This document shows, piece after piece, positions 7,397 through 15,777 of a stretch of 24,243 nucleotides of DNA. Both the position numbers and the translations under genes were made by a program. The DNA comes from a virus, in the IMG/VR virus record IMGVR_UViG_3300010389_000136, positions 1 through 24,243 of that record. One strand, 5' to 3'. Under the pieces are notes generated by a model. That model was not told where the DNA came from and did no database searches. It worked only from the letters and a program-made list of their open reading frames with translations. Position 1 is the first letter of the stretch. Every line of letters begins with the position of its first letter.

Positions 7397-8380
7397 ATGC
7401 CATTGCAGTCACGTCAGACCGTCGTCACGGTCAAGTCACAGGGATCGGCGGGCACCGCCGCGACCATCACGATCGGCACCGACCCGTCGCTGCGGGTGCT
7501 CGGCGTCCCGACGTGGGAGCCGATCGGTGAGCAGCTGATCGAACGCGGCGACATGTCGTCCAGTGCGGGCGGCGTCGTGCGTCCGGTGGTCGGCTCGCAG
7601 GGCTGGCGCGTCCAGTTCCAGACCGAGGACTACGGGTTCACCGACCTGACCGACGAGACGACGAGCCCGCTCGCGCCCCTGTGGGATGCGTCGGGCAAGG
7701 TCGAGGCGCTGACGACCCCGGACCGCGTGCGGTGGACGCCGAGCGCGGGGCAGGTGTTCGGCACGGACCTGACGTATGTGACGATCCAGCTGGACGAGAT
7801 CGGCGGGAACAAGCACGTCCTCTACGACGGCGTTGCGACGGTCACGACCGAGGCGGACGCGGGCGGGCGACTGGTCCACACGTGGACGATCGAGGGCAAG
7901 TGGGAGACGCCGGTCGCCAGCACCGTGACGAACGGCGCCGAGACCTACGGCGCAGAGCCGACGCCCAGCGTGTTCAAGCCCACCGTCTCGTTCACGTCGG
8001 GGATTGCGGGCACGCTGACCGGCCTGTCCGCGTTCTCTGCGGACTACGGCACCGAGCTCGTGACGCGGCAGGTCGCGACCGCGACGGGCGGCATGGACGC
8101 ATCGTTTCTCGCGCGGTCGTCGACGGGTCCGGTGCTGTCCGTGACCATCGACGCCGACGACGAGACCGCGCTGACGGTGTGGGGCGAGGCGCTCGGCACG
8201 TCGACGGAATCGCGGTCTCTGGCGTTCACCGATGGCGAATCGAACACCGTCACGCTCGCGTGGCTGGATTCGTTCGTCCGGTTGCCGCAGCGCGGGGGCG
8301 ACACGTTCCGCACGTATGACATCGAGATCGTCGGCACGACCGAGTCCGTGCCGGATCCTGTCTACATCACGTGGAGCTGA
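7397..8380 (+). CDS. Major tail (tube) protein
   Basis: 327 residues. ATG 7397 has a strong ribosome binding site (AGGAGG 8 bases upstream), as expected for a highly made virion protein. The protein is beta-rich with very few Lys and Cys residues, and shows a tube-like N-terminal half plus an Ig-like C-terminal half (K-P-T-V-S-F-T-S-G near 195 onward). It lies between the terminator candidate and the frameshifted chaperone pair, which is the conserved position of the major tail protein. It would polymerise around the tape measure. Confidence 0.75.
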   Translation: MPLQSRQTVVTVKSQGSAGTAATITIGTDPSLRVLGVPTWEPIGEQLIERGDMSSSAGGVVRPVVGSQGWRVQFQTEDYGFTDLTDETTSPLAPLWDASGKVEALTTPDRVRWTPSAGQVFGTDLTYVTIQLDEIGGNKHVLYDGVATVTTEADAGGRLVHTWTIEGKWETPVASTVTNGAETYGAEPTPSVFKPTVSFTSGIAGTLTGLSAFSADYGTELVTRQVATATGGMDASFLARSSTGPVLSVTIDADDETALTVWGEALGTSTESRSLAFTDGESNTVTLAWLDSFVRLPQRGGDTFRTYDIEIVGTTESVPDPVYITWS

Positions 8381-8384
8381 CCCG

Positions 8385-8675
8385 ATGCCGACCGCCACGT
8401 TCGAGAGCCTGACCGAAGGTGAAGTGACGCTTGATTTCCGTGCGCCGCGCCAGTCCGAGGTGCTGGCGTGCATGGCTGCGAGCGCCGGGGTACAGACCGC
8501 CGCGGATGCGCAGGCGGTTCACCTCGACTTCCTCGCGCCGCTGTGCGACCGGGATCGGTCGTGGCTGGACGACCAGGTGCCGTTCGATGTGCTCGCGCAG
8601 ATCGCCGCGCACCTGCTGGCGTCGCGCCTGCCCGGTGAGGACGTGCTGGGAAAGTCGCGGGTCTCGCTCGCCTGA
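8385..8675 (+). CDS. Tail assembly chaperone (gpG-like)
   Basis: 96 residues from ATG 8385, chosen because it starts four bases after the tube stop; the frame is open further upstream only by chance. The product is small and acidic (T-E-G-E-V-T-L-D-F-R, L-A-P-L-C-D-R-D). It lies between the tube and tape-measure genes, and its 3' end carries GGGAAAG in the G-GGA-AAG phase, the same heptamer as in lambda gene G. In lambda-like phages G coats the tape measure and, with the frameshifted G-T, recruits tube subunits; neither enters the virion. Identity rests on position, size and the frameshift site rather than sequence similarity. Confidence 0.75.
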   Translation: MPTATFESLTEGEVTLDFRAPRQSEVLACMAASAGVQTAADAQAVHLDFLAPLCDRDRSWLDDQVPFDVLAQIAAHLLASRLPGEDVLGKSRVSLA

Positions 8676-9004
8676 CCAACCGCCGAGGATACGTCTGTGC
8701 GGAGTGCGACGACATCACCCGGATCCAGCGCGGCTGCCCGAAGCCGCTGCGCGACCCCTCGCGGTACCGTCGCGACGGGCGCCCGGCGTCGTGCCCGGTG
8801 CTGGACGTGCCGGTGTGGTACTGGGACATGGTAGAAACCGGCGCGCACATCGACCGGGGCAGCGTGTCGCCTGACGCGCTGGACGCCCGTGCGTGGTCGC
8901 TGGCGCGCGTGTGCCACGGTGAGCACCGACGAGCAGCCGACGCCCGGCAGTGGGCAGAGCAGCGCAAGCGCGAGTTGCTGCAGCGCGCGGCGGGGGGTGG
9001 CTGA
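8385..9004 (+). CDS. Tail assembly chaperone G-T frameshift product
   Basis: Reading 90 codons of G to AAG at 8652-8654, slipping back one base and continuing with GTC at 8654 gives a product of about 206 residues ending at TGA 9002-9004. The 116-residue T part starts V-A-G-L-A-R-L-T-N and carries four cysteines at T positions 15, 18, 28 and 47 (C-A-E-C, G-C-P, S-C-P), a likely zinc site, then an aromatic P-V-W-Y-W-D-M-V and a charged helical tail. The first ordinary start codon in this frame is GTG 8798, after all four of those cysteines, so they are reachable only by frameshifting. In lambda, G-T links the tape measure to tube protein. The stop overlaps the tape-measure ATG. Confidence 0.78.
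8648..8654 (+). promoter_or_regulatory. Programmed -1 frameshift slippery heptamer GGGAAAG
   Basis: In the phase of the G frame the heptamer reads G-GGA-AAG, so both tRNAs can slip to GGG-AAA, the classic X-XXY-YYZ form. The -1 frame is opened by a stop at 8636-8638 and runs to 9004, while the G frame stops at 8673-8675; the heptamer is therefore inside the short 37-base overlap where a shift must occur. A GC-rich segment follows, with possible short pairings (CTCG at 8663-8666 or 8667-8670 with CGAG at 8684-8687), but no definite pseudoknot was established by eye. Confidence 0.85.
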
Positions 9005-10623
9005 TGGCGACGACGGTAGGCGCACGGATCAAGTTTGACGCGGACTCAAGCGACGCAGTCCGCGCGATGTCTCGCCTCGAGCGCGCCGCAGATGGCACGC
9101 GCGCGAGCCTGTCCCGGATCGGTGACGTGGCGGGCGGCGCGGCGCTCGGGGTCGCAGGGCTCGGCACGGTAGAGGAGGCGTTGACGCGCGTCGTCGACGG
9201 GCTGACCGAATCGGTGCGGGCGTATGCCGCAGCGGATGCCGACGTCGGCGCGCAGGTCGCGGGCACGGCCGAGCAGTTTCGCGGGCTGCAGGAATCGATC
9301 GGCGCGGCGATCATCGGGGGCGACAACGCGAACCGGATCTTCGGCGCGACGCAGGCGATCGTGGCCGACCTGTCGCGCATCGTTGCAGAGAACGAAACGG
9401 CGATCCGGTCGTTGACGATCAACGCTTTCGCCGGGTTCCTTGACGCAACGGTCGCGGGCGTTCGGTTCGTCAACGGGCTCGTCGATGTGTTTGCGCTCGC
9501 GAAACTCGCCGCAAAGGCGCTATCGCTCGGCGTCGTGGAACTCGGAATCGCGCTCGGCGACGGGCTGCTGCGGACTGTCGAGGCGGTGTCACGCGCAATC
9601 CGTGACATGACGCGCGACCTATCCAGCGCGCTTGAGACCGCATATCAGGTCGCGATCGGGCTCGGTCAACGCGGGCTTGCCGGACAACTTGAGGGCGTGA
9701 TCTCTCGCCTCGATTCGTTCGGCAACGGCGCGGACAACTTCGCGCGGTCAACGGCACAGATGCGTGCGGGGCTTCTCGAGACGCGCGACGCGCTGCGGGA
9801 GGGATTCCAGCGCGACTTCGAAGACACGATGGCGTCGATTGACCGTCGATCGCAGGCGGTCACGGACTTCTCGCAGTCCATCGGCGGTATCGCGGACGCG
9901 ATCCGCGAGGCGTCCACCGTGTTCCCTGTGCTGCGGGGGCAGGTCGAGACGACCGGGGATGCGGTCGAAGCAGAGGCGAGCCGCATCAACGCGAGCATCG
10001 CGGACACGCTGGCGCTTGCCGAGCGCGTGCGGCAGTTCGGCGCCGACGTGTCTGCGGGCGCGCTTGAGACGCTGAAAGAGGGCGACGCCGCAAAGCAGGC
10101 CGAGCGCCGAAAGCTGGCAGACGCCGAGATCGCGGACCAGCAGCGCGTGGCGGCAGCAACGAAAGAGGCGTTCAACGCCCGCGTCGCAGCAGCGCAGGAC
10201 TTCACGAGCGCCGTGACCGCGTCGTTCGCCAGCGTCGTCAGCGGGCAGCAATCGGCGCTGGATGCCATCCGGCAGTTTCTGGGGCAGGAGTTGATCGCGC
10301 GGGGCGGGCGGTACGCGCTCGAGGCTGCCGCGCTGGCGTTTGTGCCGGGGCTGCAGGGTAACGCGGCAGGTCTCGCTGTGGCTGCGGCTGCGATGGTCGC
10401 GGGCGGCGCGGCGCTGTCCGCGTCGGGTGGCGGTGGCGGCGCAGGGGGCGGGGGCGGCGCTGCCGCTTCCGGGCTCGCGTCACCCGCGCCGACGAGCGCG
10501 CCGACGCAGACGATCAACACGACCGTGCAAAGCAACTTCGGGATCGTGGGCGACCCGCGACAGGCTGCCAGGCTGGTCGCGGACAACGTGCGGACCGCAC
10601 AGCGCGAGGGGTACCTGCGGTGA
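9004..10623 (+). CDS. Tail tape measure protein
   Basis: 539 residues from ATG 9004, which overlaps the G-T stop; an in-frame GTG 18 codons upstream is unlikely. Long helical and Ala-rich, with heptad-like stretches (residues 250-400), hydrophobic segments near residues 135-190 and 445-480, a Gly-rich linker at about 478-490 and a T-I-N-T-T-V-Q-S-N-F beta segment before the C-terminal L-V-A-D-N-V-R-T-A-Q-R-E-G. These features and the position right after the G/G-T pair identify the tape measure, which sets tail length and exits with the DNA. By the usual 0.15 nm per residue, a tail near 80 nm is inferred. No peptidase domain is visible. Confidence 0.85.
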   Translation: MATTVGARIKFDADSSDAVRAMSRLERAADGTRASLSRIGDVAGGAALGVAGLGTVEEALTRVVDGLTESVRAYAAADADVGAQVAGTAEQFRGLQESIGAAIIGGDNANRIFGATQAIVADLSRIVAENETAIRSLTINAFAGFLDATVAGVRFVNGLVDVFALAKLAAKALSLGVVELGIALGDGLLRTVEAVSRAIRDMTRDLSSALETAYQVAIGLGQRGLAGQLEGVISRLDSFGNGADNFARSTAQMRAGLLETRDALREGFQRDFEDTMASIDRRSQAVTDFSQSIGGIADAIREASTVFPVLRGQVETTGDAVEAEASRINASIADTLALAERVRQFGADVSAGALETLKEGDAAKQAERRKLADAEIADQQRVAAATKEAFNARVAAAQDFTSAVTASFASVVSGQQSALDAIRQFLGQELIARGGRYALEAAALAFVPGLQGNAAGLAVAAAAMVAGGAALSASGGGGGAGGGGGAAASGLASPAPTSAPTQTINTTVQSNFGIVGDPRQAARLVADNVRTAQREGYLR

Positions 10624-11462
10624 GTTACTACCCTCTGATCTCGTGGGCGATTGACCTTGAGGGCGTCGGCATCGATGTCAACGCGAACAGCGTAGAAGAG
10701 ACGCTGACCTTCCCGGCTGCCGCCGCGACCACGTGGGGCTGGGGCGCGGACTCGGTTGGCGACGCCGCGTCGGACTCGCTGGCGGGCCGTCTCGCGACGC
10801 TGCTCGTCACGCACAGCGAGATCACCGCGGCGTCAGCGACCTACGCGATCGGCAAGCCCGGCACGTACACGATCACCGTGACCGCGAACGGCGGGGTGAA
10901 CATTTCGATCAAGGCAGCCGTCGACACGCTGCGGCGTCTCGGGCTCTACACGTCCGGCACGTCGGGCACGGACACGCTGACGTTTGCGCTCGTGACGGGC
11001 GTCGTTTCGGATTGCCACTTTGACGGCGCGTGGATGCCGGGCGTGCCTGCTGCGGACGCCGAGCCCACGTATGTCGACCCCGGAACGTCGGTCGGAAGCC
11101 CATACGACCCCGGCACGTGGGACCGCCTGTCGTGGACGGCGCGGCGCGTGTGGTCGGTCACGTGGCCCTACGTCGAATCCGCGGACATGTCGCGGGATTA
11201 TGTCGCATACGTTGACGCCGGATTCTCGGCGCTGGCAAACCGCGAGGCGCTGGACACGTACGGCACGTTCGATGACGTGCTGATCCAGACTGCCGCGGGC
11301 GCCGATCTTCGGCTGGTCCTCGCGATGGGCACCGAACGTGACGTACGGTTTGTCGAGGACGGCGACCTTGACCGCAGCCGATACGCCAATCGCGAGACGG
11401 TCGGCGGGCGCAGGTGGAACGTGGTGGCGGCACTGCTCGAGACCAGCGAGGCGACCCCGTGA
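10620..11462 (+). CDS. Distal tail protein candidate
   Basis: 280 residues. GTG 10620 overlaps the tape-measure stop (GTGA). The text is beta-rich with many aromatic residues (W-A-I-D-L-E-G-V, T-T-W-G-W-G-A-D, R-R-V-W-S-V-T-W-P-Y-V-E-S-A-D) and has only one Lys-rich point. The slot after the tape measure normally holds the distal tail (Dit-like) protein or the first tail-tip protein. I do not recognise a family motif. Its stop overlaps the next start, so it is translationally coupled. Confidence 0.55.
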   Translation: MSYYPLISWAIDLEGVGIDVNANSVEETLTFPAAAATTWGWGADSVGDAASDSLAGRLATLLVTHSEITAASATYAIGKPGTYTITVTANGGVNISIKAAVDTLRRLGLYTSGTSGTDTLTFALVTGVVSDCHFDGAWMPGVPAADAEPTYVDPGTSVGSPYDPGTWDRLSWTARRVWSVTWPYVESADMSRDYVAYVDAGFSALANREALDTYGTFDDVLIQTAAGADLRLVLAMGTERDVRFVEDGDLDRSRYANRETVGGRRWNVVAALLETSEATP

Positions 11463-13513
11463 CGGCATACGCCGACGCATACGTGCTGACGGTCGACGGG
11501 TACGGCGACGCATCGGGGCTGTATGGCTTCGCCACGTCGACGCCTGTCTCGACGCCTGCCGGTGTCGGCACGGTGTACGCTGGCACACTGCGGGACGTGC
11601 CCGGCACCATCACGCAGCAGTGGTCGCCCCCGGACGCGGTCGGCAGCGACGCCGGGCTGACGGTGTCGGTCACGCACACGACTGACACCGCGCGGCTCGT
11701 GCGGCGTCTGCTGACGTATTGGGCGGACTCCGCGGGCGTGCCGCTGCGGCTGTCCGAGCCCGTGCAGTCCAGCGACACGACGATCACGCTGACCGGCACG
11801 ATCTCGGGCGCGTCGTCGGGCGATCTGCTGTACGTCGCGGGCGAGGCGTGGTCGTACACGTCGCACTCTGGCGCCGACGTCACGGTCACGCGCGCGCAAC
11901 TCGGGACGACTGCCGCGCCGATCGCGTGGACGGCGCCCGGTCCGGTCGTGCTGTCCGAGCCGCCTGGCGTCGTCGGGCGACGGTGCACGGTGTATCGCGT
12001 CACGTCTGCGGGCGTGTCGACACTCTACCGCGGCACGGTGCAGGGGCTGACCACGTCCGCGGGCGCGATCGGGCTGACCATCGGGTCGGCGTATGGTGAC
12101 GCGCTGCGACGTCCGTACGCGCCGCCCGATGCGACGGGGCTGCGGCTGCCCGTGACGCTGACGCCGGGCACGCTGTCCGCGGATGTCGAGGTCGACACGC
12201 GAGCGTGGGGCGTCGACGACGCGGGCACGCTGTGGACGTGGTGCGACGTGCGTGCGGGCGGCACGGACTACGCGCTGCTGGTCGCGGGCGCGGTGTCGTC
12301 GGGCACGCTGACGATCGGGTCGCCTCCGGTGCGTGCGGCATACGACGGTGACGAGTACGTGGGCGCGCTCGACTTGCCGACCGGTCCTGCCGAGCTCCGC
12401 GCGGTGCGGGTCGCTGACGTGTGGTCTGCGACGTCGCCCGGTGACGTGGTCGCGAGCATCATCGAGGACACGAGCCCGTCGACGATGCGCGGCGCGTGCG
12501 CCGTGACGGTGCAGAACGCGGACGCGGTCACGCTGGCGTCGGGCGTCGCGACGATGCGCAGCCGCACCGAGGCGTCGGATCTGTACTACTTGCCGCACGA
12601 CACGGACGCGCGGACGATCGGGGACGTGGTCGAGGCGCTGCTGCAGCCCGTCGCGCTGTCCATCGTGCCGGATGCACAGGGGCGCCCGCTGGTCATCGAC
12701 TGGCCTGACGTGTCGCGCACCGCGACGACAATCGCGGAATCGCAGGTGCGGCGCGAGGCGGTCACGGGCTGGTCGCAATCGAGCGCGGGCACGCTGCGGT
12801 CCGCACTGGTCGAGGGCGAGCAGGCGACCGATCGCGTCGTGTCGGACGTCGCCGCGCAGATTAACGGGGGTGCCGAGGACGTCGAGATCGACTCGACCCC
12901 GTGGGGCTCGCGGCACGCGGAGTGCGTCGACCGCTGGCGTCAGGCGCTGGCGTCTGCGCAGCTGCCGCGCGTGGCGGTGCAGATGGACGTGGCGCGCGCG
13001 CTGTCGGTCGACGTGGGCGACGTGGTCGCGGTCACGCTGTCGACGGTGTACGACACGGACGGCACGCGCGGCGTGACCGGTGCGCGCGGCCTCGTCGTCG
13101 AACGCGGCGACACGCTGGACGCGCAGGCGCTGACGGTCCACATCGACGCGGGCACGTACCAGCCCGGCGCGTGGGCGCCCACCGCAGAGATCACCGCGTG
13201 GAGCTCGCCCACGGCAACGGTCGACGTCTCGGACTACGACGCGACGGGCGACGCCACGGTGTATGAGGTCGGCGCGGGCGTGACGCTGCGGGACTCTACC
13301 GGCACCGTGCGGGATACCGGCACCGTCTCGGCAGTGACCGCGACGACGGTATCGATCACCGGGCTGACGGTGACGCCAGCGGTGGGCGACCTGCTGACGC
13401 TCGGGACGTGGGACGGCGTCGGGTCGGCGTACCGCGCGGGGTATGCGTGGCTCGCGCGTGACCTCTCTGGTACACTCGGGGCGGGCGGCGACGACCCGTT
13501 CACGTGGGGCTGA
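11459..13513 (+). CDS. Tail tip / baseplate hub-type protein
   Basis: 684 residues. GTG 11459 overlaps the previous stop (GTGA). It is Thr/Asp/Ala-rich and almost free of Lys. Residues about 100-160 form a repeat-like block (S-S-D-T-T-I-T-L-T-G-T-I-S-G-A-S-S-G-D-L) followed by E-A-W-S-Y-T and R-A-Q-L-G-T-T-A-A-P, a style common in tail hub proteins that present polymer- or receptor-contacting loops. A mixed region with R-R-C-T-V-Y-R-V and a duplicated D-V-G-D-V-V-A-V-T-L fold sit further on. The second gene after the tape measure usually encodes the tail hub (Tal-like). No enzymatic motif was found. Confidence 0.6.
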   Translation: MTAYADAYVLTVDGYGDASGLYGFATSTPVSTPAGVGTVYAGTLRDVPGTITQQWSPPDAVGSDAGLTVSVTHTTDTARLVRRLLTYWADSAGVPLRLSEPVQSSDTTITLTGTISGASSGDLLYVAGEAWSYTSHSGADVTVTRAQLGTTAAPIAWTAPGPVVLSEPPGVVGRRCTVYRVTSAGVSTLYRGTVQGLTTSAGAIGLTIGSAYGDALRRPYAPPDATGLRLPVTLTPGTLSADVEVDTRAWGVDDAGTLWTWCDVRAGGTDYALLVAGAVSSGTLTIGSPPVRAAYDGDEYVGALDLPTGPAELRAVRVADVWSATSPGDVVASIIEDTSPSTMRGACAVTVQNADAVTLASGVATMRSRTEASDLYYLPHDTDARTIGDVVEALLQPVALSIVPDAQGRPLVIDWPDVSRTATTIAESQVRREAVTGWSQSSAGTLRSALVEGEQATDRVVSDVAAQINGGAEDVEIDSTPWGSRHAECVDRWRQALASAQLPRVAVQMDVARALSVDVGDVVAVTLSTVYDTDGTRGVTGARGLVVERGDTLDAQALTVHIDAGTYQPGAWAPTAEITAWSSPTATVDVSDYDATGDATVYEVGAGVTLRDSTGTVRDTGTVSAVTATTVSITGLTVTPAVGDLLTLGTWDGVGSAYRAGYAWLARDLSGTLGAGGDDPFTWG

Positions 13514-13516
13514 CCG

Positions 13517-14890
13517 ATGGCGTACACCGAACTGGACGACGACATCTGCACAGACGACGCGAGCGCGGCGAGCCTGATCGGCGTGCGGACGCGGGCGAAT
13601 CTCGCAGGGCTGGCGGACGACCGGACGATCGCGGGGTCGTGGTCGTATGAGTCGCCCGCCGCAGCGAGCACGCACCCGGATGAGTGGTTCGGCGTGCCGT
13701 TCATCGTGCCCGCGGTGCCGGGCGCCGACACGCTGACCGTCACGACCTACATGGACGTGGCGAACGCGGACATGGACTTCTCGCTGCAGGTCGAGGGCAA
13801 CACGGGCGCGACCGTCACCGTGTCCGCGGCGTCGGGCACGTCCGTCACTGTCACGTGCACCGTGCCGCGCACAGCGAGCCCGGACCCCGCGGATGCGTGG
13901 CGGTGCATGCTGCGGATGCGGTCGACCGAGAGCGCGACGACGACTACCGCGCTGAATATCGAGTTTCTCGGGGCGGGCGGTAACGCGATCTTCACGGATC
14001 GCGACGTTTCGACGCCGACCGGTGTAACTCACTATTCGCTGGACCTGTCGGCATACGATGGCGACGGGCTCGATCTGGGCAAATACTACATCGGGCGCAT
14101 TAGCGATGCGGGTCCATCAACGGGCATCGAATACAACCGGCTGATTTGCTGGCCGTCCATCCCGCGGATCGGTGGCCCGATCATCGATGGCGTTGGAAAG
14201 TCGCTGACGCTCACCCTGCTGTCAACGTGCACGCTTCGCGCGGTGTCGTGGGCGGTCGTGGGTGGCGCCGACGCGCCCCCGCCCGTGTCGCTGTATCAGA
14301 CCGGCACGACCGCCTACGCGCGCGGCGTGCGTGGGCTGGCGCGGTACGGTGCCGACGTATACCAGCGCACACCGCACGTGCTGTGTCCGTCGCCTCGCGA
14401 TGCCGCGGGCGGCGTCACGTTCGGTCACGACTTCGGCGTGACGCCGACGTTTGGGTTCTGCCACGCGACACAGCGCGCGGACGTGACCGCGTGGCGCGCA
14501 TGGGTGCTGCTCGGGCGACGGGGCGGCGACCGGACGCTCACGTTCGATTGGACGCTCACGCCGTATGCGCCGACCATCGGGACGCCGCTGACCGAATCCA
14601 GCAGCGCGATTGAGATTGCGACATCTGGCGGGGTCCGGTCAAGCGTGGACGACTCGGGGCTGATGTCTCTGTTCGGCCTGGGCGCGCTGACGTGGGGCGC
14701 GCGGGATCTGTCGTATGCCGGGCGAGACTCGGACCTGTCGCGGTTCCAGTTCGTCGCCATCGAATCGCCCGACCTCGCGACGGTGGGCGTCGACGTGCTG
14801 ATCCAGATCGGCACGACTCGCAGCGGCGCGGCGGGTGACACGTACGTCGCAGCCGTGACCATCGCAGAACGTATCGAGGTGACGCCATGA
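13517..14890 (+). CDS. Minor tail / adhesin-like protein
   Basis: 457 residues, ATG 13517 four bases after the hub stop. Beta-rich with a jelly-roll-like N-terminal half (T-V-T-T-Y-M-D-V-A-N-A-D-M-D-F-S-L-Q-V-E) and a C-terminal half ending in D-V-L-I-Q-I-G-T-T-R. The first half may be a carbohydrate-binding-type sandwich, but I cannot name a family. As the first gene downstream of the hub it is probably part of the tail tip or a receptor-binding component. The stop overlaps the next ATG (ATGA). Confidence 0.5.
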   Translation: MAYTELDDDICTDDASAASLIGVRTRANLAGLADDRTIAGSWSYESPAAASTHPDEWFGVPFIVPAVPGADTLTVTTYMDVANADMDFSLQVEGNTGATVTVSAASGTSVTVTCTVPRTASPDPADAWRCMLRMRSTESATTTTALNIEFLGAGGNAIFTDRDVSTPTGVTHYSLDLSAYDGDGLDLGKYYIGRISDAGPSTGIEYNRLICWPSIPRIGGPIIDGVGKSLTLTLLSTCTLRAVSWAVVGGADAPPPVSLYQTGTTAYARGVRGLARYGADVYQRTPHVLCPSPRDAAGGVTFGHDFGVTPTFGFCHATQRADVTAWRAWVLLGRRGGDRTLTFDWTLTPYAPTIGTPLTESSSAIEIATSGGVRSSVDDSGLMSLFGLGALTWGARDLSYAGRDSDLSRFQFVAIESPDLATVGVDVLIQIGTTRSGAAGDTYVAAVTIAERIEVTP

Positions 14891-15393
14891 CAACCGCCTA
14901 CACCGGCGCGTGGGAGCGTCTCGAGCAGCGGTACGCCGTGACGCCGGGGATCGCCATCCGGTCCGGGTCGACTGCGGACGACGGCGTGCGGGCGATGCCA
15001 GTCAACGCGCGGCTCATCTACCGCAGGCAGGGGCGCGTGCTCGCGACGCTGGGCGGTGACGCATCGGCGCCGCTCGTGCAGACGACGAACACGAGCTATC
15101 CGGGGTCGGCACAGTATACGCTGATCTGGCGCAAGTCGCCCGACCAGCGCCCGGATGTGCGGCTGACGGTGATCGGTGACGACATCGACGTAGAGGTCCG
15201 CGTGACCACGCTGGCGGGCTCGGCGGTCGAAACGCTGACCGTCTCGCGTGCATCGACGACGACCGGCGCGAGCACGACGACCGCGACCACGTCGCAGTCG
15301 TCCGACACGGTGTACGTCGCTGGCGTATTCGTGCGCTCGCGCAGTGGTGGAGCGGGCGAGCTCGTCTCGCTGTGGCTGACCGAGGAACCCTAG
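14887..15393 (+). CDS. Small tail-tip protein with Ser/Thr-rich linker
   Basis: 168 residues. ATG 14887 overlaps the previous TGA. The N-terminal 120 residues look like a small beta protein (R-L-I-Y-R-R-Q-G-R-V-L-A-T-L-G-G, D-V-R-L-T-V-I-G-D-D-I-D-V-E-V-R-V). A Ser/Thr tract (S-T-T-T-G-A-S-T-T-T-A-T-T-S-Q-S-S) at about residues 119-137 leads into a final strand pair (T-V-Y-V-A-G-V-F-V-R-S-R). Function unknown. It is the last gene before a regulatory gap, so it may end the first tail transcript. Confidence 0.45.
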   Translation: MTTAYTGAWERLEQRYAVTPGIAIRSGSTADDGVRAMPVNARLIYRRQGRVLATLGGDASAPLVQTTNTSYPGSAQYTLIWRKSPDQRPDVRLTVIGDDIDVEVRVTTLAGSAVETLTVSRASTTTGASTTTATTSQSSDTVYVAGVFVRSRSGGAGELVSLWLTEEP

Positions 15394-15414
15394 CGGTTGC
15401 CCTGATTGTCCGAT

Positions 15415-15431
15415 TGTGCCAATATGGCACA
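15415..15431. promoter_or_regulatory. Operator-like perfect 17-bp palindrome
   Basis: TGTGCC-AATAT-GGCACA has perfect 6-bp arms around a 5-base A/T core, in the 57-base gap between 15393 and the preferred start at 15451. It matches, in reverse complement, the palindrome over the portal promoter at 303-319 with one mismatch. A weak promoter candidate (TTGCCC 15397-15402, 17 bases, CAATAT 15420-15425) overlaps its left half. There is no U-run after it, so it is more like a protein-binding site than a terminator. Confidence 0.6.
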
Positions 15432-15450
15432 GACTGAACCCGAGGAATCA

Positions 15451-15777
15451 ATGACACCCATCCTGCAGGAATCCGTCACCGCCACGACCGGGGGCGTCGC
15501 GTCCGACGTGTCGGGCGACGTGCTGTCGTGGATCGAGTTCTACGTGTGCCGCGTGCACAACACGGGGTCGAACACCGTCGCGATCAACGAACCCGGCATG
15601 GCTGCCGCGTCCACGTCGGGCGTGATGCTGGCGTCGGGCGCGTCGTCGCCGCTCATGGGTCCGTACCGGCGCGCGCTGCTGGACGGCACCGGGACGAACT
15701 CGCTGCGGCTGACGACCGCGTCCAGCACGTCCGCGTGCGGCGTCACGTGGTACGCTCTGACCGACGAGTCGGTCTGA
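15451..15777 (+). CDS. Small virion protein, probably fibre-associated
   Basis: Start ATG 15451 is preferred because GAGGA lies 4 bases upstream, while the in-frame ATG 15424 lies inside the palindrome and has no ribosome binding site. 108 residues, beta-rich with little charge (S-W-I-E-F-Y-V-C-R-V-H-N-T-G-S-N-T-V-A-I-N-E-P-G-M), ending L-T-T-A-S-S-T-S-A-C-G-V-T-W-Y-A-L. Small beta-sandwich proteins of this kind often trim or decorate tail fibres or capsids. Its stop overlaps the next start, so the two are coupled. No specific function can be claimed. Confidence 0.5.
   Translation: MTPILQESVTATTGGVASDVSGDVLSWIEFYVCRVHNTGSNTVAINEPGMAAASTSGVMLASGASSPLMGPYRRALLDGTGTNSLRLTTASSTSACGVTWYALTDESV

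Noticed and set aside
10425-10475. GGC/GGG-rich run as a DNA repeat element
   Set aside because: It encodes the Gly-rich linker of the tape measure; no unit repeats outside the coding need.
11198-14032. A 944-codon open frame on the minus strand opposite the tail genes
   Set aside because: It is an Arg/His/Ala-rich mirror of the high-GC tail hub and adhesin genes, with no domain or ribosome binding site; the + strand genes have coupled starts and sensible protein composition.
15240-15300. ACGACGACC-type short repeats as a tandem repeat locus
   Set aside because: Explained by a Ser/Thr-rich linker in the small tail-tip protein; units are irregular.
15406-15450. Earlier starts (TTG 15406 or ATG 15424) for the small fibre-associated gene
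   Set aside because: Both overlap the palindrome and lack a ribosome binding site; ATG 15451 has GAGGA just upstream.
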